Made by a program: the position numbers and the translations under genes
Assembly (NCBI GenBank): GCA_945870475.1
Contig: CAMBSR010000170.1
Location: forward strand, 1 to 5,026
Direction: 5' to 3'
From: Phycisphaera mikurensis NBRC 102666
GTDB lineage: Bacteria; Planctomycetota; Phycisphaerae; Phycisphaerales; SM1A02
Length of the DNA: 5,026 nt
In this document: in pieces, positions 1 through 5,026 of the stretch
Numbering within the stretch: position 1 is the stretch's first letter
How the letters are laid out: each line of letters starts with the position of its first letter
The notes under the pieces: generated by a model
Seen by the model: only the letters and a program-made list of their open reading frames with translations
Told to the model about the DNA's origin: nothing
Databases searched by the model: none

Positions 1-1236
1 GTGATCGCGGCCACCGTGGTGATGGCCGTCCTGCCGCCCGTGATCGGCTGGCTTTCCTGGCCCGAGGCGTTCCTGCGCGCCATGACGCTCCTCGTGGGCG
101 CATCGCCCTGCGCGCTCGCCATCAGCACGCCGGCCGCGGTGCTTGCGGGTGTGGCGCGTGCGGCGCGCCACGGCATCCTGATCAAGGGCGGCGCGCACCT
201 CGAATCGCTCGGCGCCATCCGCTGCTTCGCCATGGACAAGACCGGCACGCTCACCGTGGGCCGGCCCGCGCTGCGGCGCATCGCGGCGTTCCCGGGCTCC
301 ACCGACGAAGAGGTGCTGCGCATGGCGGCATCGCTCGAGGACCACTCGACGCATCCCTTGGCGCACGCCGTCACCGGCGCCGCGCGCTCGCGGAGCATTG
401 CCTACGCACCAGCGCAGGACACGCAGGCGATCCGCGGCAAGGGCATGTCCGGCACGGTGGAAGGCAAGCGCGTCCACCTGGGTGCGCTGCGGCTCTTCGA
501 GGGCGAAGGCACGGCACCGGGCACCGCGGGCGGCCCGCCGGCGGCAACGGACGAGGCGCGCGCGGCGATCGCCTCGCTTGAGCAGAAAGCATGCACCGCG
601 ATGCTCGTGGCCGTGGACGGACGGTTTGCGGGCGCCATCGGCATGATCGACGGCCCCCGCCCCGAGGCCGCCGAGGCCATCGCCACGCTGCACGCGCTCG
701 GCGTGCGGCCGGTGGTGATGCTCACCGGCGACAACCCGGCCGTGGGCAACGCGGTCGGCCGGCTCGTGGGCGTGGACGAGGTGCACGCATCGCTGATGCC
801 CGAGCGCAAGATAGAGCTCGTGCGCGAACTGCAGGAAAAGTACGGCGCCATCGCCATGGTGGGCGACGGCGTGAACGACGCGCCCGCGCTCGCCGCGGCC
901 ACCGTGGGCATCGCCATGGGCAAGGGCGGCACCGACGTGGCGCTCGAGGCCGCCGACGTGGCGCTGATGTCCGACGACCTGATGCGCCTGCCCTTCGCGG
1001 TGGGGATCAGCCGCGCGTCACGCGCGATCGTGCGCCAGAACGTGTTCATCTCCATGGGCATGGTGTTCACGCTGATCCCACTCGCCATCACCGGCGTGGT
1101 GCCGATCTGGCTGGCGGTGATCATGCACGAAGGCTCCACCGTGGCGGTGGTGCTGAACGGGCTGCGGCTCCTCGGTTACCGCGCGCCGGTCGCGCCGGTG
1201 CCTGGGCCGACGCCCGCACCGAAGCCCGAGCGGTAA
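1..1236 (+). CDS. P1B-4-type heavy-metal transporting ATPase (C-terminal part, 5' end outside window)
   Basis: Inner-membrane pump that would use ATP to export a transition metal from the cytoplasm. The first base is already inside the gene, so the initial GTG is an internal Val codon. Of the 411 visible residues, SPC in a membrane helix is at 35-37, the phosphorylation motif DKTGTLT at 79-85 (Asp79), the nucleotide-binding-domain HP at 118-119 with GKGMSG following at 147-151, TGDN at 242-245 and the hinge GDGVNDAPAL at 288-297. Two final membrane helices span about 348-391, with HEGST at 376-380. CPC, typical of Cu and Zn/Cd pumps, is absent. SPC plus HEG(S/G)T is the known signature of the P1B-4 subgroup (CoaT, CtpD, PfeT types; Co2+ and/or Fe2+), so the metal assignment is by family. 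The C-terminus is a Pro/Ala-rich tail (about 395-411) whose last 61 bp overlap the convergent minus-strand gene. No metal regulator is visible. The ATPase identity is near certain; the metal is inferred. Confidence 0.95.
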   Translation: MIAATVVMAVLPPVIGWLSWPEAFLRAMTLLVGASPCALAISTPAAVLAGVARAARHGILIKGGAHLESLGAIRCFAMDKTGTLTVGRPALRRIAAFPGSTDEEVLRMAASLEDHSTHPLAHAVTGAARSRSIAYAPAQDTQAIRGKGMSGTVEGKRVHLGALRLFEGEGTAPGTAGGPPAATDEARAAIASLEQKACTAMLVAVDGRFAGAIGMIDGPRPEAAEAIATLHALGVRPVVMLTGDNPAVGNAVGRLVGVDEVHASLMPERKIELVRELQEKYGAIAMVGDGVNDAPALAAATVGIAMGKGGTDVALEAADVALMSDDLMRLPFAVGISRASRAIVRQNVFISMGMVFTLIPLAITGVVPIWLAVIMHEGSTVAVVLNGLRLLGYRAPVAPVPGPTPAPKPER

Positions 1237-3527
1237 CCGCCGCGCGGTCCATCGAGGATCGACGGACCCCGCGAACCCATCGGCCCGTAGCGCGGGTCCA
1301 CGTAACCGGTCGCGCGGGTCAGGTAGCCATGCGAGTAGTCGTTGGCGTACTCGTACCACCACGTCATGCTGCCGCGAGGCGCCGTCGGTCCCTGGTTCGC
1401 ACGCGCCGCGCGCGCCTGCGCATCGGCGGCGCGCTGGTCGGTATCGCGCATGTCGCGCAGGCGGGCTTCCTCCGCCCGCTCCTGGCGAGCGGACTCGGCG
1501 GCACGCTGGTCCGCCTCGGCGACACGCGCACGCCATGCAGCTTCGTCGGAATCGATCTGCCGCGCCTGGTCGTCGGCGGCCTGCTGCGCGTCGGCCTCGC
1601 GCGCGCGTTCGCGCAGTGCTGCGACGGCGGCGTCATCACGCGCGCGCTGCGCTGCGGTGCGTGCGTTGGCCCAGCGGTTCCAGTAGGGATTCCAGTTGCG
1701 CCACCAGTCGCCCCAGTGGTTCCACCACGCGGGGTTTCGCCAGCCCCAGCCCCACGCGCTGGTCCAGCCGGGGCACCAGCCCCAGCCAACCCATCCGCCC
1801 ACCAGTACGTCCGGCGAGAGCGCGGGCTGCGTGTCCTGGTCGGCATTCAGGGTCGGCGGCGCGAAGGTGCCGGTATCCAGGTCGAACTCCGTCTGCATGC
1901 CGTAGGTCTGCGGATCGGTGATCCAGCTGCCGTCGGGGAGCGGCGTCCCGGGCGCATCGGCGCCGGAACCGAAGACCACCGTGCCCCCGTCCACGTAGGT
2001 GCCGAGGTACGCCGGCGAATACGCGAACGTCACGGCATCGTCGGTGGAACCCACCACGTCCACCGCGGTCAGCGGGTAGTACGGGCTGAAGGCCTGGATG
2101 GTGGAGATGGCGTCCGGCAGCACGTCGCACAGGCTCCACGAGCCCTGCGGATCATCGGCGCGGAACCACACGGCGTTGTCGCAGCAGTAGTACGCGCGGT
2201 CGCATTCGATCACCGGCTGCGACGCGTTCACCGAGCCGCGCAGCAGGGTGCCATCGATCGCACGCCACATCGGCGCGCCGCGCCACGAGACGCCGCAGCG
2301 CGCGGTGGCACGCTGGATCTGGACGGTGCGCTCCTCCTGCGCGGCGGCCACGGCCACCACCGACTCCGGCGTACGCGGGATGCTCGCCTTGGCGGACTCG
2401 AAGATGCGACCACCCGGGAGCTTCGCGAAGGACGCAGGCAGCGCCGCCGGGGCGACGCGGGTCCACGGACCCTCGAGTGCGGGTGCGCTGAACCAGCGGC
2501 CGGAGGCAAGCGTCCACCACGCCACGGGGTCGGTGGTGCGCAGGATGGTGCAGCGCGCGTTGAAGACCCACTGCACGCCGGGGGCCACGTCGGCCAGGAT
2601 GGGTTCGCCGTTGATGGAGAGGAGGACCGTGGGTTCCGTCACCACCACCACCGCGGGCATGGCGGCGGCCGGCGCGCCGGAGCCGAATGCACCGGCAGCG
2701 CCAGCGGGCGGGCTCGCGCCCACGGGTGGTGGCGGTGCGCTGCCGATGACGGCGATCACCGCCGCCGGAGGCGCGGAGATCGGGGCGTAGCCATCGCCGA
2801 ACGACGCGCTGCCAACCCACTGCGAGGATCCAAGGCGCGTCACGAACGAGCCGTCCTGCGCCTGGAGCAGGAGGAACGGCGTGTTTACCACCTGTCGCCA
2901 GCCGGTGTCGCCGAGCGACTTCCAGACCGGGTCGCCGTCCACCGAGACCAGCGTTGCGCGACGGCGCTCGACGCGGAACGTCGGCACGAAGTCGCCGAGC
3001 CCGGGCGCACCCGCGGCGCGCGCGTTCTCGACCTGCATGTCGTGCACCAGCGCGCGGCGCGTGATCCAGATCGCGCGCGAGCCGATCGCCCGCTGGATGG
3101 CGGCCACGTCCTCCTGCGAGGCGGGCGTGCCGGCGAAGGTCAGCGACTGCACCTGGAACGCGCCGAGCTCGAGCTCGCCGTCATTCGCACCGGGCGAGAC
3201 CTGCGCGGCCACGCTCATGCTGCCGAAGTCCGCGGGATCCGTGCCGGTGGCACCCGCGCGGATGCGACGCACGGCGTGCGTCAGGCCCGCCACGTCGCCG
3301 GCATAGGTCTCGAACTGCGGCGCAAAGACAAGGAACGAGCGATCGCCGTCGGCCACGGCCTGCGGCCACGTACCCGACGAGGCGGGAGCCGCTGCCTGGG
3401 GCGCGGCGGGCGCGGCTTGCGCAGCGTCCTGCGCCGGCACTGCCGCGTGCAGGAGCGCGCTGAGCGCCGCCGCGGCAAGGGCAGGCGCCAGGCGAACGGT
3501 CACGGCGGCGGAAAATCGCTGTTCCAT
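1176..3527 (-). CDS. Secreted 'carbohydrate-binding family V/XII'-like protein with Trp-rich and charged helical C-terminal regions
   Basis: Predicted periplasmic or surface protein of 783 residues; function unknown. A Sec signal peptide (basic start, hydrophobic 13-29, likely cut after VPA at 32) is followed by an Ala/Pro/Gln linker (33-52). The next part, from WPQAVADGD (54-62) through FAPQFETYAGD (68-78), resembles the N-terminal domain of proteins annotated 'carbohydrate-binding family V/XII'. Three degenerate repeats follow (about 194-250, 303-358, 413-469). After them come YSPAYLGTYVDGGTVVFGSG (503-522), also family-like, then 15 Trp within 579-619, a charged Ala/Arg/Asp/Glu stretch (620-711) and a Gly/Tyr/Arg tail. 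There are seven cysteines (326, 411, 442, 448, 449, 467, 585). The start chosen is the ATG at 3527, 8 nt past the lipoprotein stop; a GTG at 3539 overlapping that stop as GTGA would add four residues (VSIR). The open frame reaches back to 3842, but that would swallow most of the lipoprotein gene. The stop lies inside the ATPase gene. The family name implies no proven sugar binding here. Confidence 0.8.
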   Translation of the reverse strand: MEQRFSAAVTVRLAPALAAAALSALLHAAVPAQDAAQAAPAAPQAAAPASSGTWPQAVADGDRSFLVFAPQFETYAGDVAGLTHAVRRIRAGATGTDPADFGSMSVAAQVSPGANDGELELGAFQVQSLTFAGTPASQEDVAAIQRAIGSRAIWITRRALVHDMQVENARAAGAPGLGDFVPTFRVERRRATLVSVDGDPVWKSLGDTGWRQVVNTPFLLLQAQDGSFVTRLGSSQWVGSASFGDGYAPISAPPAAVIAVIGSAPPPPVGASPPAGAAGAFGSGAPAAAMPAVVVVTEPTVLLSINGEPILADVAPGVQWVFNARCTILRTTDPVAWWTLASGRWFSAPALEGPWTRVAPAALPASFAKLPGGRIFESAKASIPRTPESVVAVAAAQEERTVQIQRATARCGVSWRGAPMWRAIDGTLLRGSVNASQPVIECDRAYYCCDNAVWFRADDPQGSWSLCDVLPDAISTIQAFSPYYPLTAVDVVGSTDDAVTFAYSPAYLGTYVDGGTVVFGSGADAPGTPLPDGSWITDPQTYGMQTEFDLDTGTFAPPTLNADQDTQPALSPDVLVGGWVGWGWCPGWTSAWGWGWRNPAWWNHWGDWWRNWNPYWNRWANARTAAQRARDDAAVAALRERAREADAQQAADDQARQIDSDEAAWRARVAEADQRAAESARQERAEEARLRDMRDTDQRAADAQARAARANQGPTAPRGSMTWWYEYANDYSHGYLTRATGYVDPRYGPMGSRGPSILDGPRGGYRSGFGAGVGPGTGATGAR
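1246..1268 (+). terminator. Imperfect inverted repeat just after the ATPase stop, possible hairpin
   Basis: Two 10-nt arms (GGTCCATCGA and TCGACGGACC) flank the 3-nt loop GGA, starting 9 nt after the ATPase TAA. The plus-strand RNA has one A-C mismatch; in the minus-strand RNA that position becomes a G-U pair, so all ten pairs can form. No T-tract follows on either side, so it is not a canonical intrinsic terminator. It also lies inside the coding sequence of the minus-strand gene, in its Gly/Pro-rich C-terminus. It may stop or stabilise the ATPase transcript, or be a by-product of the repetitive GP codons. Confidence 0.25.
1392..1667 (-). other. Charged Ala/Arg/Asp/Glu-rich region, probable long helix or coiled coil
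   Basis: Residues 621-712 of the secreted protein consist almost entirely of Ala, Arg, Asp, Glu and Gln with no Pro or Gly until the end. Short repeats include DQRAA at 673-677 and again at 697-701. The composition suggests a long solvent-exposed alpha helix. Large hydrophobic residues are few, so a classical heptad coiled coil is possible but not obvious; a single charged helix is an alternative. Confidence 0.6.
1671..1793 (-). other. Tryptophan-rich segment (15 Trp in 41 residues)
   Basis: Codons for residues 579-619 of the secreted protein encode Trp at 579, 582, 584, 588, 592, 594, 596, 601, 602, 605, 608, 609, 612, 616 and 619, spaced mainly by Gly, Asn, Arg and Pro, with one Cys (585). 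The dense TGG codons appear on the plus strand as repeated CCA. From memory, related proteins carry Tyr/Pro/Gly-rich segments at this place; here Trp dominates. The function is unknown; aromatic-rich low-complexity segments can bind glycans, interact with membranes or self-associate. Confidence 0.85.
2121..2948 (-). repeat. Three degenerate internal protein repeats (about 57 residues each)
   Basis: Within the 783-residue protein, segments at residues 194-250, 303-358 and 413-469 share one pattern: S-x-x-G-x-P near the start (Gly198/307/417, Pro200/309/419), an Asn about 16-17 residues later (VVN215, VFN323, SVN434), and a Trp 37-39 residues after the Gly (W237, WF345, WF454). Repeats 2 and 3 add a G-x-W motif (GPW 353-355, GSW 462-464); repeat 1 lacks it. 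Spacing of the conserved Gly is 109 and 110 residues, so repeats alternate with linkers. The linker between 1 and 2 (about 251-298) is Ala/Pro/Gly-rich. The repeats were aligned by eye and divergence is high. Confidence 0.65.
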
Positions 3528-3535
3528 GCGAATGC

Positions 3536-3961
3536 TCACTTCGTACCCGCGGAGCGCGGGGATCCACTGCGGTCGAAACGCGCAGCGAAGATCTTCGCGC
3601 GCTTCTCGCAGGTGTCGCGCACCAGCTCGCAGTCCAGGGAAACGCCCCCGATATGCACGCGGTAGCTGCCGATGTCGTCGGCGCAGAACGGCGACTCGCG
3701 CCGCGTCTGCAGCGTGAGCATGCCTTCCTCGGGATCGAACTTGAACGAACCCATCACGGGCCGCGGCTGGTCCTTCAGCGTGAGCGAGTAGAGACCGCTC
3801 GAGGAGAAGGTCACGGCCGAGCCGTTGGCCGGGCACTTCCACTCACCGACGATCGCCTCGTCCGGCGCCTCCACCTTCGGGCGGCTGTTGCACGCGGAGA
3901 TCGGCGCAGCCGCGGCGATGGCGGCCAGGAGGACAACGACGGGCGAAGGGATGCGTGGCAT
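3536..3961 (-). CDS. Small cysteine-containing lipoprotein of unknown function
   Basis: Predicted lipoprotein of 141 residues. The signal is short: MPRIPSP, a hydrophobic core at 8-19, then the lipobox ISAC with lipidated Cys24. Asn follows the Cys, with no Asp at +2, so the outer membrane is the likely destination if the host is Gram-negative. The mature part starts with a short linker, then IVGEWKCP (37-44) and alternating beta-like segments (VTFSSSGLYSLTL, GSFKFDPEEGMLTL). This opening resembles small lipocalin-like lipoproteins, a weak resemblance by eye. Cys43, 93, 111 and 118 could form two disulfides. The ATG at 3961 is the only start in frame, as a TAG lies four codons upstream. A GAAGG sits just 1 nt before it, too close for an ideal ribosome binding site. 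The gene lies 59 bp after the upstream gene and touches or nearly touches the next, so co-expression with the large secreted protein is likely. Confidence 0.85.
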   Translation of the reverse strand: MPRIPSPVVVLLAAIAAAAPISACNSRPKVEAPDEAIVGEWKCPANGSAVTFSSSGLYSLTLKDQPRPVMGSFKFDPEEGMLTLQTRRESPFCADDIGSYRVHIGGVSLDCELVRDTCEKRAKIFAARFDRSGSPRSAGTK

Positions 3962-4020
3962 GCCTTCACACTAGTCGAAATCCGAGTGCTCCCGGCCGCC
4001 ATCGATCACTGCGGCGGCGG

Positions 4021-4749
4021 CTACACCCCCGGCCGCGGAAGCCACCGGTCGCGGTCACAGAGACCGGTCCGGCAGATCGGGCCACGAGCGCCGTCCTCGC
4101 GCGCCACGGGTTCCGGCGCACCGCGCTTCTCCATGCGCTCGAACATCCGTGAGCCCATGCTCCCGGGGTTGAGGTCCATCGGGTGCAGGCAGTCGATGTA
4201 CTCCGCGGCCTCCGAATCGGGCGGCAGGCATCGGGTGGGCTCATCGAGGATCCGGTAGTAGAGCCGCGCATAGAGGTCGCGGTCACCCATGTGCTCCGTG
4301 TTGACCAGGTACACGCCCGAGGCATCCAACGCCTCGATCACGGTCCAGAGCTCGTCGTGGAGGTCATCGTCCGACACCAGGTCCTGCGGCGGGACCGGCA
4401 CGATGCGGTGCTCGAGGAGCATCGCGCGCCCCGTGGTGGCAGGCGCCTCCTCGAGGTCGTAGACGAGCGTCCAGTGGAAGCGATCGACGATGTCGCCTCG
4501 CTTCACGGCGGACGCCACCAGCTCGTCGATCCGCCGCGTGCGCTCGGCGAGATGCGCGGTGTTCGCGCGAGTGACTTCGCGCGCCATGGACTCCAACGCT
4601 GCCGCCGGTATTCCGCTCACGAACGGTCGCCGCCGACGGACCACGTCCGCATCCGCCGCTTCAGCATCGCCCTGTTCCTCCGCCCTGCCCCGACGCGCCG
4701 CCCCCCGCGCCGACTCGACGTCCGCCGCTCCACCGGTTCCGTAGCACAT
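4021..4749 (-). CDS. Hypothetical cytoplasmic protein, 242 residues
   Basis: I do not recognise this protein with confidence. It has no signal peptide or membrane helix. Residues 5-42 are rich in Ala, Arg, Glu and Asp and look disordered. A helical part follows (about 49-84, ending ELVASAVKRGD), then a mixed alpha/beta core at about 88-167 with RFHWTLVYDLE (90-100), an acidic SDDDLHDELW (126-135) and LYARLYYRILDE (159-170). The strand-helix-strand look is vaguely like the small ferredoxin-fold RraB/DUF695 proteins, a guess only. The C-terminal part holds Cys174, 187, 226 and 231. The start is well supported: ATG at 4749 has GGAGG 7 nt upstream. The stop is TAG at 4023-4021. It lies 143 bp after the probable glycosidase and 59 bp before the lipoprotein gene, so it may begin the transcription unit of the three minus-strand genes. 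Confidence 0.8.
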   Translation of the reverse strand: MCYGTGGAADVESARGAARRGRAEEQGDAEAADADVVRRRRPFVSGIPAAALESMAREVTRANTAHLAERTRRIDELVASAVKRGDIVDRFHWTLVYDLEEAPATTGRAMLLEHRIVPVPPQDLVSDDDLHDELWTVIEALDASGVYLVNTEHMGDRDLYARLYYRILDEPTRCLPPDSEAAEYIDCLHPMDLNPGSMGSRMFERMEKRGAPEPVAREDGARGPICRTGLCDRDRWLPRPGV

Positions 4750-4756
4750 GGTTGTT

Positions 4757-4761
4757 CCTCC
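4757..4761 (-). promoter_or_regulatory. Ribosome binding site (GGAGG) of the 242-residue protein gene
   Basis: GGAGG on the minus strand, 7 nt before the ATG at 4749: near-ideal sequence and spacing. It is by far the clearest Shine-Dalgarno in the window and fixes this start over in-frame internal candidates such as Met55. Confidence 0.8.
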
Positions 4762-4796
4762 GAATTTGAAGTGCCTTGCACCCGCAACGTATGCGC

Positions 4797-4812
4797 GGTG
4801 CGGAACCGCACC
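4797..4812. repeat. Perfect 7-bp palindrome in the leader region of the 242-residue protein gene
   Basis: GGTGCGG-AA-CCGCACC: two perfect 7-nt arms around a 2-nt centre, about 48 bp upstream of the ATG at 4749. It directly abuts CCCCGGGG at 4812-4819. No T-tract follows on either strand. It could be an operator, a leader hairpin or a factor-assisted terminator for the upstream hydrolase gene. A GC-rich chance palindrome cannot be excluded. Confidence 0.4.
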
Positions 4813-4892
4813 CCCGGGGACGGCGGAAGTTCATGCGTAATTTCCAGATTCCGCCAGCACGGCCGGGATGGCCGCAACCCCGGACACCAGCC

Positions 4893-5026
4893 TCAGTGCG
4901 CGTGCATCCGCAGCACCGGCGCGCCCGCATCGCTCCCACGCACCCGCAGCACCAGGTGAGCACGCTCCCCCGGCAGGAGTGACACCAGGTTCGGCGAACA
5001 CTCCACCCAGTCGTACGCGGGCTCCA
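4893..5026 (-). CDS. C-terminal end of a probable GH2-family glycoside hydrolase (beta-mannosidase-like), partial
   Basis: The frame from codon 5024-5022 to the TGA at 4895-4893 gives 43 residues, starting EPAYDWVECSPNLVSLLPGE and ending VLRMHAH. Codon third positions are mostly G or C, as in the real genes, whereas the other minus-strand frame over the same bases gives a Cys/Arg-rich shadow. The S-x-N-x-x-x-LLPGE pattern followed by alternating hydrophobic residues (HLVLRVRG) resembles the last strands of the C-terminal Ig-like domain of GH2 beta-mannosidases and related exo-glycosidases. That domain packs against the catalytic barrel and does not carry catalytic residues. With 43 residues the family call is tentative; any protein ending in an Ig-like domain is possible. 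The gene's start and most of its length lie beyond position 5026. Confidence 0.5.
   Translation of the reverse strand, partial: EPAYDWVECSPNLVSLLPGERAHLVLRVRGSDAGAPVLRMHAH

Larger units (their letters stand above)
4750..4892 (-). promoter_or_regulatory. Intergenic region, probable leader and promoter region of the downstream minus-strand genes
   Basis: A 143-bp gap between the end of the hydrolase fragment and the ATG at 4749. It contains the most A/T-rich patches seen here (about 4761-4769 and 4838-4850), the palindrome at 4797-4812 and the ribosome binding site. I could not fit a convincing -35/-10 pair with correct spacing, so the promoter assignment rests on gap size and composition only. 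No intrinsic terminator for the upstream gene is visible. Confidence 0.3.

Noticed and set aside
402..1139. Minus-strand open frame antisense to the ATPase (245 codons)
   Set aside because: Ser/Ala/Pro/Thr-rich shadow; the plus strand carries all conserved P-type ATPase motifs here.
591..3665. Open plus-strand frame of 1024 codons antisense to the secreted protein
   Set aside because: Its translation is dominated by Arg, His, Gly and Ala without domains or membrane pattern, and it overlaps the ATPase in another frame. It is open because stop codons are rare on the opposite strand of GC-rich genes.
3528..3842. Upstream extension of the secreted protein's frame to an ATG at 3842
   Set aside because: It would overlap three quarters of the lipoprotein gene in another frame and put about 100 residues before an evident signal peptide.
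3995..4018. GCCGCC ... GGCGGC inverted repeat in the 59-bp gap between the 242-residue gene and the lipoprotein gene
   Set aside because: Only 6 bp with a 12-nt loop, made of GC triplets that can pair in several registers, and no T-tract; not enough to call a terminator.
4183..4959. Plus-strand open frame opposite the 242-residue protein
   Set aside because: Arg/His-rich composition, no ribosome binding site, and it spans the intergenic gap and the opposite-strand gene end.
4661..4963. Minus-strand 100-residue Cys/Arg-rich frame
   Set aside because: It overlaps the start of the 242-residue gene, which has a clear ribosome binding site, and the hydrolase end in another frame with better coding character.
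1..5026. tRNA, rRNA, CRISPR, insertion sequence or attachment site
   Set aside because: No spaced direct repeats, no terminal inverted repeats with a transposase, and no cloverleaf-like segment seen on either strand.

Overview
The window is a visibly GC-rich stretch of bacterial chromosome. Nearly every codon third position in the real genes is G or C, so long shadow frames stay open on the opposite strand. A lipobox lipoprotein, a Sec-secreted envelope protein and the end of a probable glycoside hydrolase suggest a high-GC Gram-negative bacterium. A proteobacterium of the Burkholderiales/Xanthomonadales kind or an acidobacterium would fit, but the sequence alone does not settle this. I see no RNA gene, CRISPR array, insertion sequence or phage gene.

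Layout. Positions 1-1236 (+) hold the C-terminal part of a P1B-type metal-transporting ATPase. Its SPC and HEGST membrane motifs place it in the P1B-4 (Co2+/Fe2+, CoaT/CtpD-like) subgroup. Everything else is on the minus strand and, read in transcription order, is: the last 43 codons of a probable GH2/beta-mannosidase-like enzyme (5026-4893); a 143-bp gap with a GC-rich palindrome and a clear ribosome binding site; a 242-residue protein of unknown function (4749-4021); a 59-bp gap; a 141-residue cysteine-containing lipoprotein (3961-3536); and a secreted protein of about 783 residues (3527-1176). The last is related in architecture to proteins usually annotated 'carbohydrate-binding family V/XII' and carries a tryptophan-rich segment and a charged helical tail. 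It converges on the ATPase gene, and the two coding regions overlap tail to tail by 61 bp.

How they relate. The lipoprotein and the large secreted protein are adjacent and possibly translationally coupled: a GTGA overlap is available, or an ATG 8 nt after the stop. They are the best candidates for a functional pair, an outer-membrane or periplasmic assembly of unknown role. The 242-residue protein could share their transcript. Nothing links the ATPase to these genes beyond adjacency. The most unusual content is the 783-residue protein: three degenerate repeats, 15 tryptophans within 41 residues, then about 90 residues rich in Ala, Arg, Asp and Glu.
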